Source: Amycolatopsis solani (lineage in GTDB: Bacteria > Actinomycetota > Actinomycetes > Mycobacteriales > Pseudonocardiaceae). From it: a DNA stretch of 64,000 bases. The translations under genes and the position numbers were made by a program. Positions within the stretch are counted from its first letter, which is position 1. Every line of letters starts with the position of its first letter. The notes below the pieces were generated by a model. That model made no database searches. It saw nothing but the letters and a program-made list of their open reading frames with translations, and was not told the origin of the DNA. The DNA lies in contig NZ_JAWQJT010000001.1 in the NCBI RefSeq assembly GCF_033441515.1, positions 2,666,001 to 2,730,000 on the forward strand, written 5' to 3'. Positions 34,802 to 43,351 of the stretch are shown here, piece by piece.

Positions 34802-35818
34802 TTGAACCTGGTGATCTACATCCTTCGCCGTCTGGCGATATCGATTCCCGTCCTGCTGGTCGGGACTTTCTTGTGTTTCGTCATGGTCGCCGGCACCGGC
34901 GACCCGCTGGGCGAGCTGCGGCAGAACCCGCAGATCAGCAAGGAAGCGCTGGCCGCCACGGCCACCAAGCTCGGTCTCGACCAGGGCATCATCCCCCGCT
35001 ACTTCACGTGGCTCGGTGACTTCCTGAGCGGCAACTGGGGCATCTCGATCGCGCAGGGCAACGCCCTCGCGCCGGTCGCCCCGAAGGTGATGGCCGCGCT
35101 CGGCGTCACGTTCAAGCTGGTCGTCGGCGCCGAGATCCTCGCGCTGATCATCGGCATCATCGTCGGCGTGCTGGCCGCGGTGAAGCAGTACTCGATCATC
35201 GACTACGTCGCCACCACGCTCGCCTTCCTGCTCTTCTCGATGCCGATCTTCTGCATCGCGATCGTGTTGAAGCGCTACGCGATCGAGATCAACGGCTGGG
35301 TGCGGGACCTCGGCCTGTCCGACGTGCTCGGCAACCCGTGGCTGCGCACCACCAGCCCGGAGCAGCTGAACACCGACGGCGTCGGGGACTTCATAACCAG
35401 CACGATCGGCGCGTACCTGCTGCCGACGCTGTCGATCATGGCGATCAGCTTCGCCGCGTACAGCCGGTTCCAGCGCGCCTCGATGCTCGAGGTCATGGGC
35501 TCGGACTACGTCCGCACCGCGCGCGCCAAGGGCCTCGCCAACGGTCGGGTCATCTTCCGGCACGCGTTCCGCAACGCCCTGATCCCGGTGACGACGCTGT
35601 TCTCGGTGAACTTCGGCTCGGTGCTGGCCGGCGCGATCATCACCGAGACGGTGTTCAACTGGCACGGCATGGGCACGCTGCTGGTCGAAGCCGTCACGAA
35701 GAACGACACCCAGGTCATGATGGGCTGGCTCGTGGTGATCGCCTCCCTCGTGATCATCGCCAACCTGATCGCCGACCTGATGTACGGCATCCTGGACCCG
35801 AGGATTCGCGTTGGCTGA
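34802..35818 (+). CDS. dppB: Dipeptide/oligopeptide ABC permease DppB-type, copy 1
   Basis: The 338-residue permease starts with a membrane segment (LRRLAISIPVLLVGTFLCFV), has the 'binding-protein-dependent' region and the EAA loop MLEVMGSDYVRTARAKGLAN followed by RVIFRHAFRNALIPVTTLF, and ends LMYGILDPRIRVG. I chose the TTG at 34802, with GAGGAG seven bases upstream, because it aligns with the ATG of copy 2; an ATG at 34787 is possible. It overlaps the start of the DppC gene. Copy 2 at 36823 has the same length and is similar almost throughout. Confidence 0.93.
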   Translation: MNLVIYILRRLAISIPVLLVGTFLCFVMVAGTGDPLGELRQNPQISKEALAATATKLGLDQGIIPRYFTWLGDFLSGNWGISIAQGNALAPVAPKVMAALGVTFKLVVGAEILALIIGIIVGVLAAVKQYSIIDYVATTLAFLLFSMPIFCIAIVLKRYAIEINGWVRDLGLSDVLGNPWLRTTSPEQLNTDGVGDFITSTIGAYLLPTLSIMAISFAAYSRFQRASMLEVMGSDYVRTARAKGLANGRVIFRHAFRNALIPVTTLFSVNFGSVLAGAIITETVFNWHGMGTLLVEAVTKNDTQVMMGWLVVIASLVIIANLIADLMYGILDPRIRVG

Positions 35819-36740
35819 CTTGAACTCTCTTCTCGCGACCGAAACCGCCGCGGCCGAAGGCACGCTGCCGGCGGACGCGCTGCCGGAACCGCGGAGCCAG
35901 GGCAAGCTGGTCCTGCGGAAGTTCCTGCACCACAAGCTGGCGATGGCGTCGACGGCGGTGCTGATCCTCATCGTGCTGATCAGCATCCTGATGCCGATCT
36001 TCTGGAAGCACAGCTACCAGGACAGCTCGTTCCCCTCCTTCGCCAAGCCGAGCGGTGACTTCCCCCTCGGCACGACGCAGGTCGGCAAGGACATGGTGTC
36101 GCAGGTGCTGCGCGGGACGCAGTACTCGCTGCTGATCGCGCTCACCGTGTCGATCCTCGCCACCGTGATCGGTGTCGTGTTCGGCGCGGTCGCCGGTTAC
36201 CTGCGCGGGTTCACCGACTCGGCGATCTCGCGGGTGACGGACCTGTTCCTGATCATCCCGCAGATCGCCGCGGCGGCCATCCTCGCCAAGGTGTTCGGCG
36301 GCGGTACCTGGTACATCGTCGCGCTGGTGCTCTCGGCGTTCGCGTGGATGCCGATCGCCCGGATCACCCGGGCCGAAGCGATGTCGCTGGCCCAGCGCGA
36401 GTTCGTCGACGCGGCGCGCGCTTCCGGGGCCGGCGTCGTCCGGATCATCTTCAAGCACCTGGTGCCGAACATGGTCGGCAGCATCACGGTCAACGCGACC
36501 CTCGCGGTCGCGCAGGCCGTGCTGGCGGAAGCCGCGCTGTCGTTCATCGGCCTGGGTGTCCAGCTGCCCGACACCTCGCTGGGCCGCGTCATCCTGGAGA
36601 ACTACGCCCAGCTGCAGACGCGGCCGGCGCTGTTCTTCGGGCCGTTCATCGTGCTCGTGCTGATTTCACTGACGATCAACTTCATCGGTGACGGTCTACG
36701 CGACGCCTTCGACCCGCGACAGCGGAGAATGAAGGCCTGA
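35811..36740 (+). CDS. dppC: Peptide ABC permease DppC-type
   Basis: The 309-residue permease has a DppC layout: a hydrophilic N-terminus, a first membrane segment (LAMASTAVLILIVLISILMP), FPLGTTQVGKDMVSQVLRGT, typical of the DppC/OppC start, and the EAA loop FVDAARASGAGVVRIIFKHL with VPNMVGSITVNATLAVAQAV. The TTG at 35811 overlaps the DppB stop by eight bases. It is the partner of one or both DppB copies. A strong hairpin follows it, before the second DppB gene. Confidence 0.93.
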   Translation: MADLNSLLATETAAAEGTLPADALPEPRSQGKLVLRKFLHHKLAMASTAVLILIVLISILMPIFWKHSYQDSSFPSFAKPSGDFPLGTTQVGKDMVSQVLRGTQYSLLIALTVSILATVIGVVFGAVAGYLRGFTDSAISRVTDLFLIIPQIAAAAILAKVFGGGTWYIVALVLSAFAWMPIARITRAEAMSLAQREFVDAARASGAGVVRIIFKHLVPNMVGSITVNATLAVAQAVLAEAALSFIGLGVQLPDTSLGRVILENYAQLQTRPALFFGPFIVLVLISLTINFIGDGLRDAFDPRQRRMKA

Positions 36741-36749
36741 ACGCACGAC

Positions 36750-36781
36750 GCGGGGGTGACCGGAGATCCGGTCACCCCCGC
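36750..36781 (+). terminator. Hairpin between dppC and the second dppB
   Basis: Arms of 14 bp (36750-36763 and 36768-36781) around AGAT form a very stable stem. It separates the first permease pair from the second DppB gene. Confidence 0.75.
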
Positions 36782-36822
36782 GCTCGTTCCCGCCGCGGGA
36801 TCGCCGGACCTGGGGGTTTCGG

Positions 36823-37839
36823 ATGAATCTTGTGCTCTACGCGCTCAGACGGCTGGCCATCTCCATCCCGGTCCTGCTCGTCGGCACGTTCCTCTGCTTC
36901 GTCATGGTGGCCAACACCGGCGACCCGCTCGGCGAGCTGCGCAGCAAACCGGGCATCAGCGCACAGGCGATCGCCGACACCGAACACAAGCTCGGCCTCG
37001 ACCAGAGCGTCACCGCCCGCTACTTCACCTGGCTCGGCCACTTCCTGACCGGCGACTGGGGCATCTCGATCGCCCAGGGCAACGCGTTCACGCCGGTGCA
37101 GCCGAAGGTGATGGCCGCGTTCGGCGTGACGCTCGAGCTGGTACTGGCGGCGTCCGTGCTGGCGCTCGTCTTCGGCGTGCTGGTCGGCGTCCTGGCCGCG
37201 GTCAAGCAGTACTCGATCTGGGACTACCTCGCGACGACGCTGGCGTTCCTGATGTTCTCGATGCCCATCTTCTGCGTGGCGATCGTGCTCAAGGGCTACG
37301 CGATCCGCGCCAACACCTGGGTTCGCGACCTCGGCCTGGCCGACGTCCTCGGCGACCCGTGGCTGCGCACGACGAGCCCGGAGAGCCTCTCCGCGACCGG
37401 CGTCGGCGACGCGCTGGCGAAGTACGTCGGCGCGTTCCTGCTGCCGACGCTGTCGATCATGGCCATCACGTTCGCCGCGTACAGCCGGTTCCAGCGCGCG
37501 TCGATGCTGGAGGTCCTGGGCGCCGACTACGTCCGGACCGCGCGCGCCAAGGGCGTCTCGAACTCGCGGGTGATCTGGCGGCACGCGTTCCGCAACGCGC
37601 TGATCCCGGTGATGACGCTGTTTTCGGTCAACTTCGGCGCCACGGTGACGGGCGCGATCATCACCGAGACGGTGTTCAACTGGCACGGCATGGGCACGCT
37701 GCTGGTCGAAGCGGTCAACAAGAACGACCCGCAGGTGCTGATGGGCTGGCTGGTGGTGATCGCGGCGAGCGTGGTGATCGCGAACCTGGTCGCGGACCTC
37801 CTGTACGGCATCCTGGACCCCCGCATCCGCGTGGGCTGA
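36823..37839 (+). CDS. Dipeptide/oligopeptide ABC permease DppB-type, copy 2
   Basis: This 338-residue permease has exactly the length of copy 1 and the same sequence over long stretches, for example RRLAISIPVLLVGTFLCFVM, RYFTWLG, VKQYSIWDYLATTLAFLMFS, YSRFQRASMLEVLGADYVRT and ETVFNWHGMGTLLVEAVNKN. Differences cluster at residues 43-58 and 180-200, the parts likely to face the periplasm. It is a tandem duplicate with its own ribosome site, after a terminator, and has no second DppC. It may offer an alternative subunit with a different peptide preference, or be redundant. Confidence 0.92.
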   Translation: MNLVLYALRRLAISIPVLLVGTFLCFVMVANTGDPLGELRSKPGISAQAIADTEHKLGLDQSVTARYFTWLGHFLTGDWGISIAQGNAFTPVQPKVMAAFGVTLELVLAASVLALVFGVLVGVLAAVKQYSIWDYLATTLAFLMFSMPIFCVAIVLKGYAIRANTWVRDLGLADVLGDPWLRTTSPESLSATGVGDALAKYVGAFLLPTLSIMAITFAAYSRFQRASMLEVLGADYVRTARAKGVSNSRVIWRHAFRNALIPVMTLFSVNFGATVTGAIITETVFNWHGMGTLLVEAVNKNDPQVLMGWLVVIAASVVIANLVADLLYGILDPRIRVG

Positions 37840-37851
37840 CGCCGGCTCTCA

Positions 37852-37912
37852 AACGCCACATTGGGTGCGCTGGACGCACCGAACGCCACATTGGGGCGCA
37901 TGGGCGCTCGAA
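37852..37912. repeat. Tandem AACGCCACATTGGG repeats with hairpin spacers
   Basis: AACGCCACATTGGG occurs at 37852-37865 and 37882-37895, a period of 30 bp. After each copy comes a small inverted repeat (GGTGCG/CGCACC and GCGC-ATGG-GCGC). The block lies between two convergent genes, just before a terminator. I associate similar sequences with Amycolatopsis intergenic regions. Confidence 0.65.
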
Positions 37913-37914
37913 CG

Positions 37915-37954
37915 ACGGAAGGCCGCCACCCGAGCCCGGGTGACGGCCTTCCGT
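37915..37954. terminator. Terminator between the second dppB and the fused ATPase gene
   Basis: An 18-bp stem with one mismatch (37915-37932 and 37937-37954, loop AGCC). It can serve both convergent genes. Confidence 0.75.
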
Positions 37955-37970
37955 GCGTTGTGGCGGAGCC

Positions 37971-39752
37971 TCAGTCGGCCACCGGGGCCAGCTTGCCGGC
38001 CTCCCAAGCCGCGCGGCGCTCGGCCTGCAGGATCGGGTCCGCGACCGGGGCCGCCGACAGGAGGCGCTTCGTGTACTCCTGCTGCGGCGAGTGCAGGACC
38101 TGGTCGCGGGTGCCGACCTCGACCAGCTTGCCGTGCTGCATCACCGCGACGCGGTCGGCCAGCAGGTCGACCACCGCGAGGTCGTGGCTGATGAACAGGC
38201 ACGCGAACTGCAGCGACTGCTGCAGGTCGAGGAACAGGTCCAGCACGCGGGCCTGCACCGACACGTCCAGCGCCGACGTCGGCTCGTCCGCGATGAGCAG
38301 GGCCGGGTCGAGCGACAGGGCGCGGGCGATGGCCACGCGCTGGCGCTGGCCGCCGGAGAGCTCGTGCGGGTAGCGGTTCATGTAGTGCCCGCCCAGCTCG
38401 ACCTTGTCGAGCAGCGAGCGCACCCGCGCCGACAGCTCCTTGCCGGACAGCACCTTGTGCAGCACCATCGGCTCGGCGATCGACTCGCCGATCGTCATCT
38501 TCGGGTCCAGTGTGGACGCCGGGTCCTGGAACACGATCGAGAAGAAGCGGCGGAGCGGGCGGATCTCCTTCGTCGACATCGTGGTGATGTCCTTGCCCGC
38601 GATGGCGATCGTGCCCTGGGTCGCGCGCAGCAGGCCGACGGCGCAGCGGCCGACCGTCGACTTGCCGGAGCCCGACTCGCCCACCAGGCCGACGATCTCG
38701 CCCTTGGCGATGGTCAGCGAGACGTCGTCCACCGCGCGGTTCTTGGACTGGCCGCGGCGGCCCGGGTACTCGAGCACCAGGTTCTTGATCTCCAGGGCCG
38801 GCGCGGCCTCTTCGATCACGGCCTCCAGCTCGGCGTCGGCCAGCCGGATCTCCTCGGCGATCTTGGCCGCCTCGGTGCTGTCGGCGTCGATGCCCGCGTC
38901 GTCGAGCAGGCGGCGGCCCTCGGGGCGCTGGCCGAGCACCGGCACCGCGGCGAGCAGCCGCCGGGTGTAGTCCTCCTTCGGCGACGCGAACAGCTCGCGC
39001 ACCGGCGCCTCTTCGACGATCTCGCCCTGGTACATGACGATGACGCGGTCGGCCATGTCGGCGACGACACCCATGTCGTGGGTGATCAGCACGATCGCCG
39101 TGTCGAGGGTGTCGCGCAGCTTGCGCAGCAGGCCGAGGATCTCGGCCTGGACCGTGACGTCGAGCGCGGTGGTCGGCTCGTCCGCGATGATGACCTTCGG
39201 GTCGCACGAGATCGCCATGGCGATGACGACGCGCTGGCGCAGCCCGCCCGACAGCTGGTGCGGGTACTGCTTGAACCGCAGCTCCGGGTTCGGGATGCCG
39301 ACCATGTCGAGCAGCTCGACCGCGCGCTTGTCCGCGGCGGCCTTGGAGATGTCGAGGTGCGAGCGGAGGGACTCGCGCAGCTGCCAGCCGACCGTGTAGA
39401 CCGGGTTCAGCGCGGTCATCGGCTCCTGGAAGATCATCGCGACCTGGTTGCCGCGGATCTTCTGCATTTCCTTCTCTTTGAGATCCGCCAGGTTGCGCTC
39501 GCCGAGGCGCAGCTCGCCGGCGATCCGGCTGGTCTTGGGCAGCAGGCCCAGCACCGACATCGACGTGACGGACTTGCCGGACCCGGACTCCCCGACCACG
39601 GCGACGATCTCGCCGGGCTGCACGTCGAACCCGATGCCCTTGACGGCGTTCACGACGCCGTCCTCGGTCTGGAACGACACGCTGAGGTCGGAGATCGACA
39701 GAACGGATCCGGAAACGCCGGCGACGTCCGCCGAAGTTGCTTCAGTGCTCAC
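37971..39752 (-). CDS. Fused peptide ABC transporter ATPase (DppD-DppF type)
   Basis: The 593-residue protein contains two complete ABC domains. The first has Walker A VVGESGSGKSVTSMSVLGLL, signature LSGGLRQRVVIAMAI and Walker B VIIADEPTTALDVT. The second has Walker A LVGESGSGKSTVGRCAVGLL, signature LSGGQRQRVAIARALSL and Walker B LLIADEPTSALDVS. Each ends with the oligopeptide-type C-terminal segment (VLHSPQQEYTKRLLSAAPV in the second). It powers the importer encoded on the other strand. The GTG at 39750-39752 is used because earlier codons show no conservation. The opposite orientation to its permeases is unusual. Confidence 0.93.
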   Translation of the reverse strand: MSTEATSADVAGVSGSVLSISDLSVSFQTEDGVVNAVKGIGFDVQPGEIVAVVGESGSGKSVTSMSVLGLLPKTSRIAGELRLGERNLADLKEKEMQKIRGNQVAMIFQEPMTALNPVYTVGWQLRESLRSHLDISKAAADKRAVELLDMVGIPNPELRFKQYPHQLSGGLRQRVVIAMAISCDPKVIIADEPTTALDVTVQAEILGLLRKLRDTLDTAIVLITHDMGVVADMADRVIVMYQGEIVEEAPVRELFASPKEDYTRRLLAAVPVLGQRPEGRRLLDDAGIDADSTEAAKIAEEIRLADAELEAVIEEAAPALEIKNLVLEYPGRRGQSKNRAVDDVSLTIAKGEIVGLVGESGSGKSTVGRCAVGLLRATQGTIAIAGKDITTMSTKEIRPLRRFFSIVFQDPASTLDPKMTIGESIAEPMVLHKVLSGKELSARVRSLLDKVELGGHYMNRYPHELSGGQRQRVAIARALSLDPALLIADEPTSALDVSVQARVLDLFLDLQQSLQFACLFISHDLAVVDLLADRVAVMQHGKLVEVGTRDQVLHSPQQEYTKRLLSAAPVADPILQAERRAAWEAGKLAPVAD

Positions 39753-39878
39753 CAAGATGCCCTTCGTGGGGGTACAGACGATCGCGACGCGGCGGTGTTC
39801 CTCCCACGCCGCGACTCGCGCGAGGATAACCGAGGGTGTCCCCGACGAAGGTCGGAGCACGGGAATTACGCTCAACCC

Positions 39879-40721
39879 GTGATCTCCCCGGTACCGCGCA
39901 GGCTGCTGCTCGTCCACGCCCATCCCGACGACGAGAGCATCACCACCGGCGCCACGATCGCACGATACGCCGCCGAAGGCGCCGAGGTGACCGTGGTGAC
40001 CTGCACGTTGGGTGAGGAAGGCGAAATCATGCCGGGCCTGGCGGAGCTGTCCGGGCTGGGCGCCTGGGCCGCCGACCAGCTGGGTGGCTACCGCGTCAGC
40101 GAGCTGAAGGCCGCGTGCGCCGCGCTCGGGGTGTCACGGCATCGTTATCTCGGCGGGATCGGCCGCTGGCGCGATTCGGGCATGGCGGGCACGCCGTCGG
40201 CGGCGCACCCGCGGGCGTTCACCGGGGGCAGCGCCGAAGAGCAGGCCACGCAGCTCGTGGAGATCCTCGACGAGGTGCGTCCCCAGGTCGTCGTCACCTA
40301 CGACGCCTTCGGCGGCTACGGCCACCCCGACCACATCCGCGCGCACGAGATCACCATGGCGGCGGCGCCGCGGGTGGCGTCGGTGGCGCGGGTGTTCCAC
40401 ACCGTGGCGTCGAAGAACGCGGTGCGCGCCGGGTTGACCGCGCTGCGTGAGAGCGCGCCCGAATACGCCGTCCCGGCCGACGACGAGCTGCCGACGACCC
40501 TGGACGAAGAGATCACGACGGTGCTCGACGTCGCCGCACACGTCCCCGCGAAGGTGGCCGCGCTGCGCGCGCACGCGACGCAGCTCGCCGTGGTCGACGG
40601 TCCCGTCCCGTACTTCGCGCTGACGAACGAGGTCGCCCAGCCGATCGCCGCGAAGGACTTCTTCGTGCTCGCGCACGGGCCCGCCGAGGGTGCGGCGGAC
40701 GACCTGTTCGGCGGCCTGTGA
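39879..40721 (+). CDS. mshB: Mycothiol biosynthesis deacetylase MshB
   Basis: MshB removes the acetyl group from GlcNAc-inositol in mycothiol synthesis. The 280-residue PIG-L-type metalloenzyme has HAHPDDES at residues 13-20 (zinc His and catalytic Asp) and HPDHIRAHEI with the other zinc His. Further family blocks are GATIARYAAEGAEVTVVTCT and LGEEGEI. The related mycothiol conjugate amidase Mca is similar, but the synteny with Rv1170-Rv1171 favours MshB. The GTG at 39879 is 2-3 codons before the conserved RRLLLVHAHP. Its TGA overlaps the next gene (GTGA). Confidence 0.93.
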   Translation: MISPVPRRLLLVHAHPDDESITTGATIARYAAEGAEVTVVTCTLGEEGEIMPGLAELSGLGAWAADQLGGYRVSELKAACAALGVSRHRYLGGIGRWRDSGMAGTPSAAHPRAFTGGSAEEQATQLVEILDEVRPQVVVTYDAFGGYGHPDHIRAHEITMAAAPRVASVARVFHTVASKNAVRAGLTALRESAPEYAVPADDELPTTLDEEITTVLDVAAHVPAKVAALRAHATQLAVVDGPVPYFALTNEVAQPIAAKDFFVLAHGPAEGAADDLFGGL

Positions 40722-41107
40722 CCGTGGCCCCGCTGACCTGGGAGCAGCGGCTCCTCCTGTTGCTGCTCGTCTTCGACACGGTCCTGCTGGCGATCGTGGA
40801 GCTGTTCTTCCTGCCGCTGCGGATCGGCGTCGTGCCGCTGCCGGTGACTGTCCTGGTGGGCGCCGTCACCACGCCGTGGCTGGTGTCGACCACGGCGAAG
40901 CTGGTGCGGCCCGCTCTTTCGTGGGTACCCCTGGCGGTGTGGGTGCTCGTCGTGTTCGGGGTCGGCATGCTGGGTCCCGGCGGTGACCTGGTGCTGATCC
41001 AGGATTGGCGGGCACTGCTGCTGCTCGGCGCGAGCGCGCTGCCGGGCGCGCTGGTGCTCGGCGGCGGGCTGGGCCGTGCGGTGGGAAGGGGAACCGGAAG
41101 TGGCTGA
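40718..41107 (+). CDS. Membrane protein coupled to mshB (Rv1171-like)
   Basis: The 129-residue protein has four membrane segments (LLLLLLVFDTVLLAIVELFF; VVPLPVTVLVGAVTTPWLVS; WVPLAVWVLVVFGVGMLGPG; ALLLLGASALPGALVLGGGL). It starts within the mshB stop codon (GTGA). A small membrane-protein gene follows mshB in M. tuberculosis as well, so the pair is conserved. Function unknown; it could concern mycothiol but nothing in the sequence shows this. Confidence 0.8.
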   Translation: MTVAPLTWEQRLLLLLLVFDTVLLAIVELFFLPLRIGVVPLPVTVLVGAVTTPWLVSTTAKLVRPALSWVPLAVWVLVVFGVGMLGPGGDLVLIQDWRALLLLGASALPGALVLGGGLGRAVGRGTGSG

Positions 41108-41879
41108 GTCGATCTCCGACAGGCAGGTCGTGGCCGTGCTGCGGCCGTTCGTGCGCGCGTGCGGGCCGATGCTGGACGCGCTGCGCGAGTCCGATCCGTT
41201 CGGTCTGCAGGCCCGCGCGGCGGACGATCTGGCCGAAGTCGAGTCGGGCCTGAAGGCGAAGCTGATCCACGGCGTGACGTCGGTGAAGGTCCCCGGCACG
41301 GCGGCGTGGGCCCGGATGACGGGCTACGACCGGTCGAGTTGGTGGATGAACCGCGTCGGCCGCTTCACGGCGCTGCTGACGTCGATCCCGGGCCTGGGCG
41401 GCGCGCTGGCCGACCGGCTCCCGGTGCAGGACGCGCTGGGCGCGGCGTCGCAGGGGCTGCTGCTGTGCGCCATCGCGGGCGAGTACGGCGTCACGGACGT
41501 CGGCACGCGCGTGCGCCTGATCGCGTGGGTGCTCTTCGAGCGCGACATCGACGCGGACCTCGCGGCGGGCAAGCACGCGGAGCACGACGAAGCCGCGGAG
41601 GCGGACGAAGCCGCGAAGCTGACCGAGGAACTGACGGCGTCGGAGAAGAAGCACGGCAAGGCGACGATCAAGGCGGCCGGGCGCACGCTGTGGCGGCTGG
41701 GGCGGGGACTGCTGGGGATCACCGGGGAGCTGGAGAAGCGCCCGCGCGGCAACTTCCTGCACCGTGCGATCGGCATGTTGCCGGTCGTCGGCGCGGCGGG
41801 GGACTACCTCGGCGAGCGGTCGGGGTTGCGGGTGGCCTGGAAGCGCGCGCACGTCTGGCTGACGGAGCACCGCGGCTGA
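41100..41879 (+). CDS. Conserved hypothetical protein
   Basis: The 259-residue protein starts at a GTG with GGGAAGGGG upstream, overlapping the previous gene by eight bases. It has a helical N-terminus (VVAVLRPFVRACGPMLDALR), a Trp-rich stretch (VPGTAAWARMTGYDRSSWWM), a moderately hydrophobic centre (FTALLTSIPGLGGALADRLP; ASQGLLLCAIAGEYGVTDVG), a charged Glu/Ala/Lys-rich helix of about 45 residues and a basic C-terminus. I do not recognise a family. Coupling to mshB and the membrane-protein gene suggests it is transcribed with them; it may attach to the membrane. Confidence 0.75.
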   Translation: MAESISDRQVVAVLRPFVRACGPMLDALRESDPFGLQARAADDLAEVESGLKAKLIHGVTSVKVPGTAAWARMTGYDRSSWWMNRVGRFTALLTSIPGLGGALADRLPVQDALGAASQGLLLCAIAGEYGVTDVGTRVRLIAWVLFERDIDADLAAGKHAEHDEAAEADEAAKLTEELTASEKKHGKATIKAAGRTLWRLGRGLLGITGELEKRPRGNFLHRAIGMLPVVGAAGDYLGERSGLRVAWKRAHVWLTEHRG

Positions 41880-41906
41880 GTAGCCCCGCGGCGCTCCCGC
41901 CAAACC

Positions 41907-42683
41907 TCAGTTCCAGAACTGGAAGACGCTGAACCCGATCTGCGCACCGTCCACATAGCCCCCGAAGGCGCCGAAGATCGAGTACGAGGCGTTCCACAGC
42001 AGCGCGTTCGCCGGCTTGATGAACCACAGGACCGCGAACAGGATGATCGGCGCCCACGGGCGGACCTGCGCGCCGATCTCCCGGGCCCGCGGCGGCAGGT
42101 ACGGCTCGATCGCGCCCCAGCCGTCGAGGCCGGGGATCGGGAGGATGTTGAGGATGAACGTCACGATCTGCAGCAGCGCCAGGTAGGACATCGCGATCAC
42201 GAGGCCGCCCGCCATCGGGACCAGCGCGACCACCAGCGCCAGCGCCGCGCCGACCGCGAGGTTGCTCAGCGGGCCCGCCAGCGACACCCACGACGACGTC
42301 CCGCGCGAGCGCAGCGCGCCGCGGTTGATCCAGACCGCGCCGCCCGGGAGCGGGATGCCGCCGATGATGAGGAAGATCAGCGGCAGGACGATCGAGAGGA
42401 CCGGATCGGTGTACTTCCGCACGTCGAGGGTGAGGTAACCCTTGTGGGCGACGCTGTAGTCCCCGCCGCGGTAGGCGACCATCGCGTGGCCGAACTCGTG
42501 CAGCGACAGCGACGCCACCCAGCCGGCGGCGACGAAGATCACCACGCCGGCGATGAGCAGCGGGTCGCGGTCGCGGACGAAAACGGTGTTGATGTCACCG
42601 AACGCGGCCATCGCCCCACCGGCGACGGTGAGCGCGAGGATGCCGAGGAAGACCGGGCTGGGGCGCACTGCTGACTTCTGCAC
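41907..42683 (-). CDS. Site-2 protease family (M50) metalloprotease
   Basis: The 258-residue membrane protein has six membrane segments and the zinc motif HEFGH at residues 62-66 (SLHEFGHAMVAYRGGD). The third ligand region is ILPIPGLDGWGAIEPYLP, a variant of the NPxPxLDG motif of the family. Further signature: VWINRGALRSRGTSSWVSLA-type loop with GPLSNLAVGAALAL. Such proteases cleave membrane-spanning substrates such as anti-sigma factors; this short form lacks a PDZ domain. Substrate unknown. It is divergent from whiB2. Confidence 0.9.
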   Translation of the reverse strand: MQKSAVRPSPVFLGILALTVAGGAMAAFGDINTVFVRDRDPLLIAGVVIFVAAGWVASLSLHEFGHAMVAYRGGDYSVAHKGYLTLDVRKYTDPVLSIVLPLIFLIIGGIPLPGGAVWINRGALRSRGTSSWVSLAGPLSNLAVGAALALVVALVPMAGGLVIAMSYLALLQIVTFILNILPIPGLDGWGAIEPYLPPRAREIGAQVRPWAPIILFAVLWFIKPANALLWNASYSIFGAFGGYVDGAQIGFSVFQFWN

Positions 42684-42789
42684 GACTCCCAGTCTTCCGT
42701 ATGCCCGGTGTGAAGTTACCGGCGTGTCCCCTTGCGCGATCGGGCTCCGACGTCCCCCGAACTCGCTACTCCGCTTGACCTGACCGCAC

Positions 42790-42801
42790 TACACGGGTGT
42801 A
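42790..42801. promoter_or_regulatory. Palindrome in the whiB2 upstream region
   Basis: TACACGGGTGTA is a TACAC/GTGTA inverted repeat about 90 bp before the whiB2 start, followed by AATCACAGTGATGTCATT. It looks like a regulator site; I cannot assign the regulator. Confidence 0.4.
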
Positions 42802-42892
42802 ATCACAGTGATGTCATTCGCCGCCAGAGGGGGCGGCGAGTGTCGTTTCACCACCGCCAGCCTGGGGAGTGCTAGGGAGCGAGGAGGCGGAC

Positions 42893-43219
42893 GTGCGGTT
42901 GGAAGCCGATGGTAAGGAATGGGGGCACGTCATGAGTTGGGGCGAGATCCCGGAGCAGGCTCTGGGAGATCTCACCGAGCTCATCGATGCCACCGAAGAA
43001 GAGCAGGATTGGCAGGAACGCGCCCTGTGCGCGCAGACGGACCCGGAGGCGTTCTTCCCCGAGAAGGGCGGTTCCACCCGTGAAGCCAAGCGGATCTGCC
43101 TGGGCTGCGAGGTCAAGGACGAGTGCCTTGAGTACGCGCTGGCCCACGACGAGCGCTTCGGCATCTGGGGCGGTCTGTCCGAGCGGGAGCGCCGCAAGCT
43201 GAAGAAACGCGTCGTCTAG
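42893..43219 (+). CDS. whiB2: WhiB2-type iron-sulfur transcriptional regulator
   Basis: The 108-residue protein has the four cluster Cys in ALCAQTDPEAFFPE and ICLGCEVKDECLEYAL (Cys, then C-x2-C-x5-C), the GIWGG turn of WhiB proteins and a basic tail ERERRKLKKRVV. The sequence WQERALCAQTDPEAFFPEKG followed by GSTREAKRIC is that of mycobacterial WhiB2/WhmD (Streptomyces WhiB), needed for septation and cell division. The GTG at 42893 has GAGGAGG five bases upstream; an internal ATG at 42932 gives a shorter form. Synteny with the manA/manB block agrees with Rv3260c. Confidence 0.93.
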   Translation: MRLEADGKEWGHVMSWGEIPEQALGDLTELIDATEEEQDWQERALCAQTDPEAFFPEKGGSTREAKRICLGCEVKDECLEYALAHDERFGIWGGLSERERRKLKKRVV

Positions 43220-43351
43220 CGGCGGATCACCGGTGATGCGTGCGTCACCGGTGATTCCACGTGGTGAACGCTCGGCGTGGGTTCACCACCGGGTGACGGA
43301 CCGGGGCCGTAGGGTGGCCGCACCGACCCGCCGCCTGATCTGGAGCGTTCG

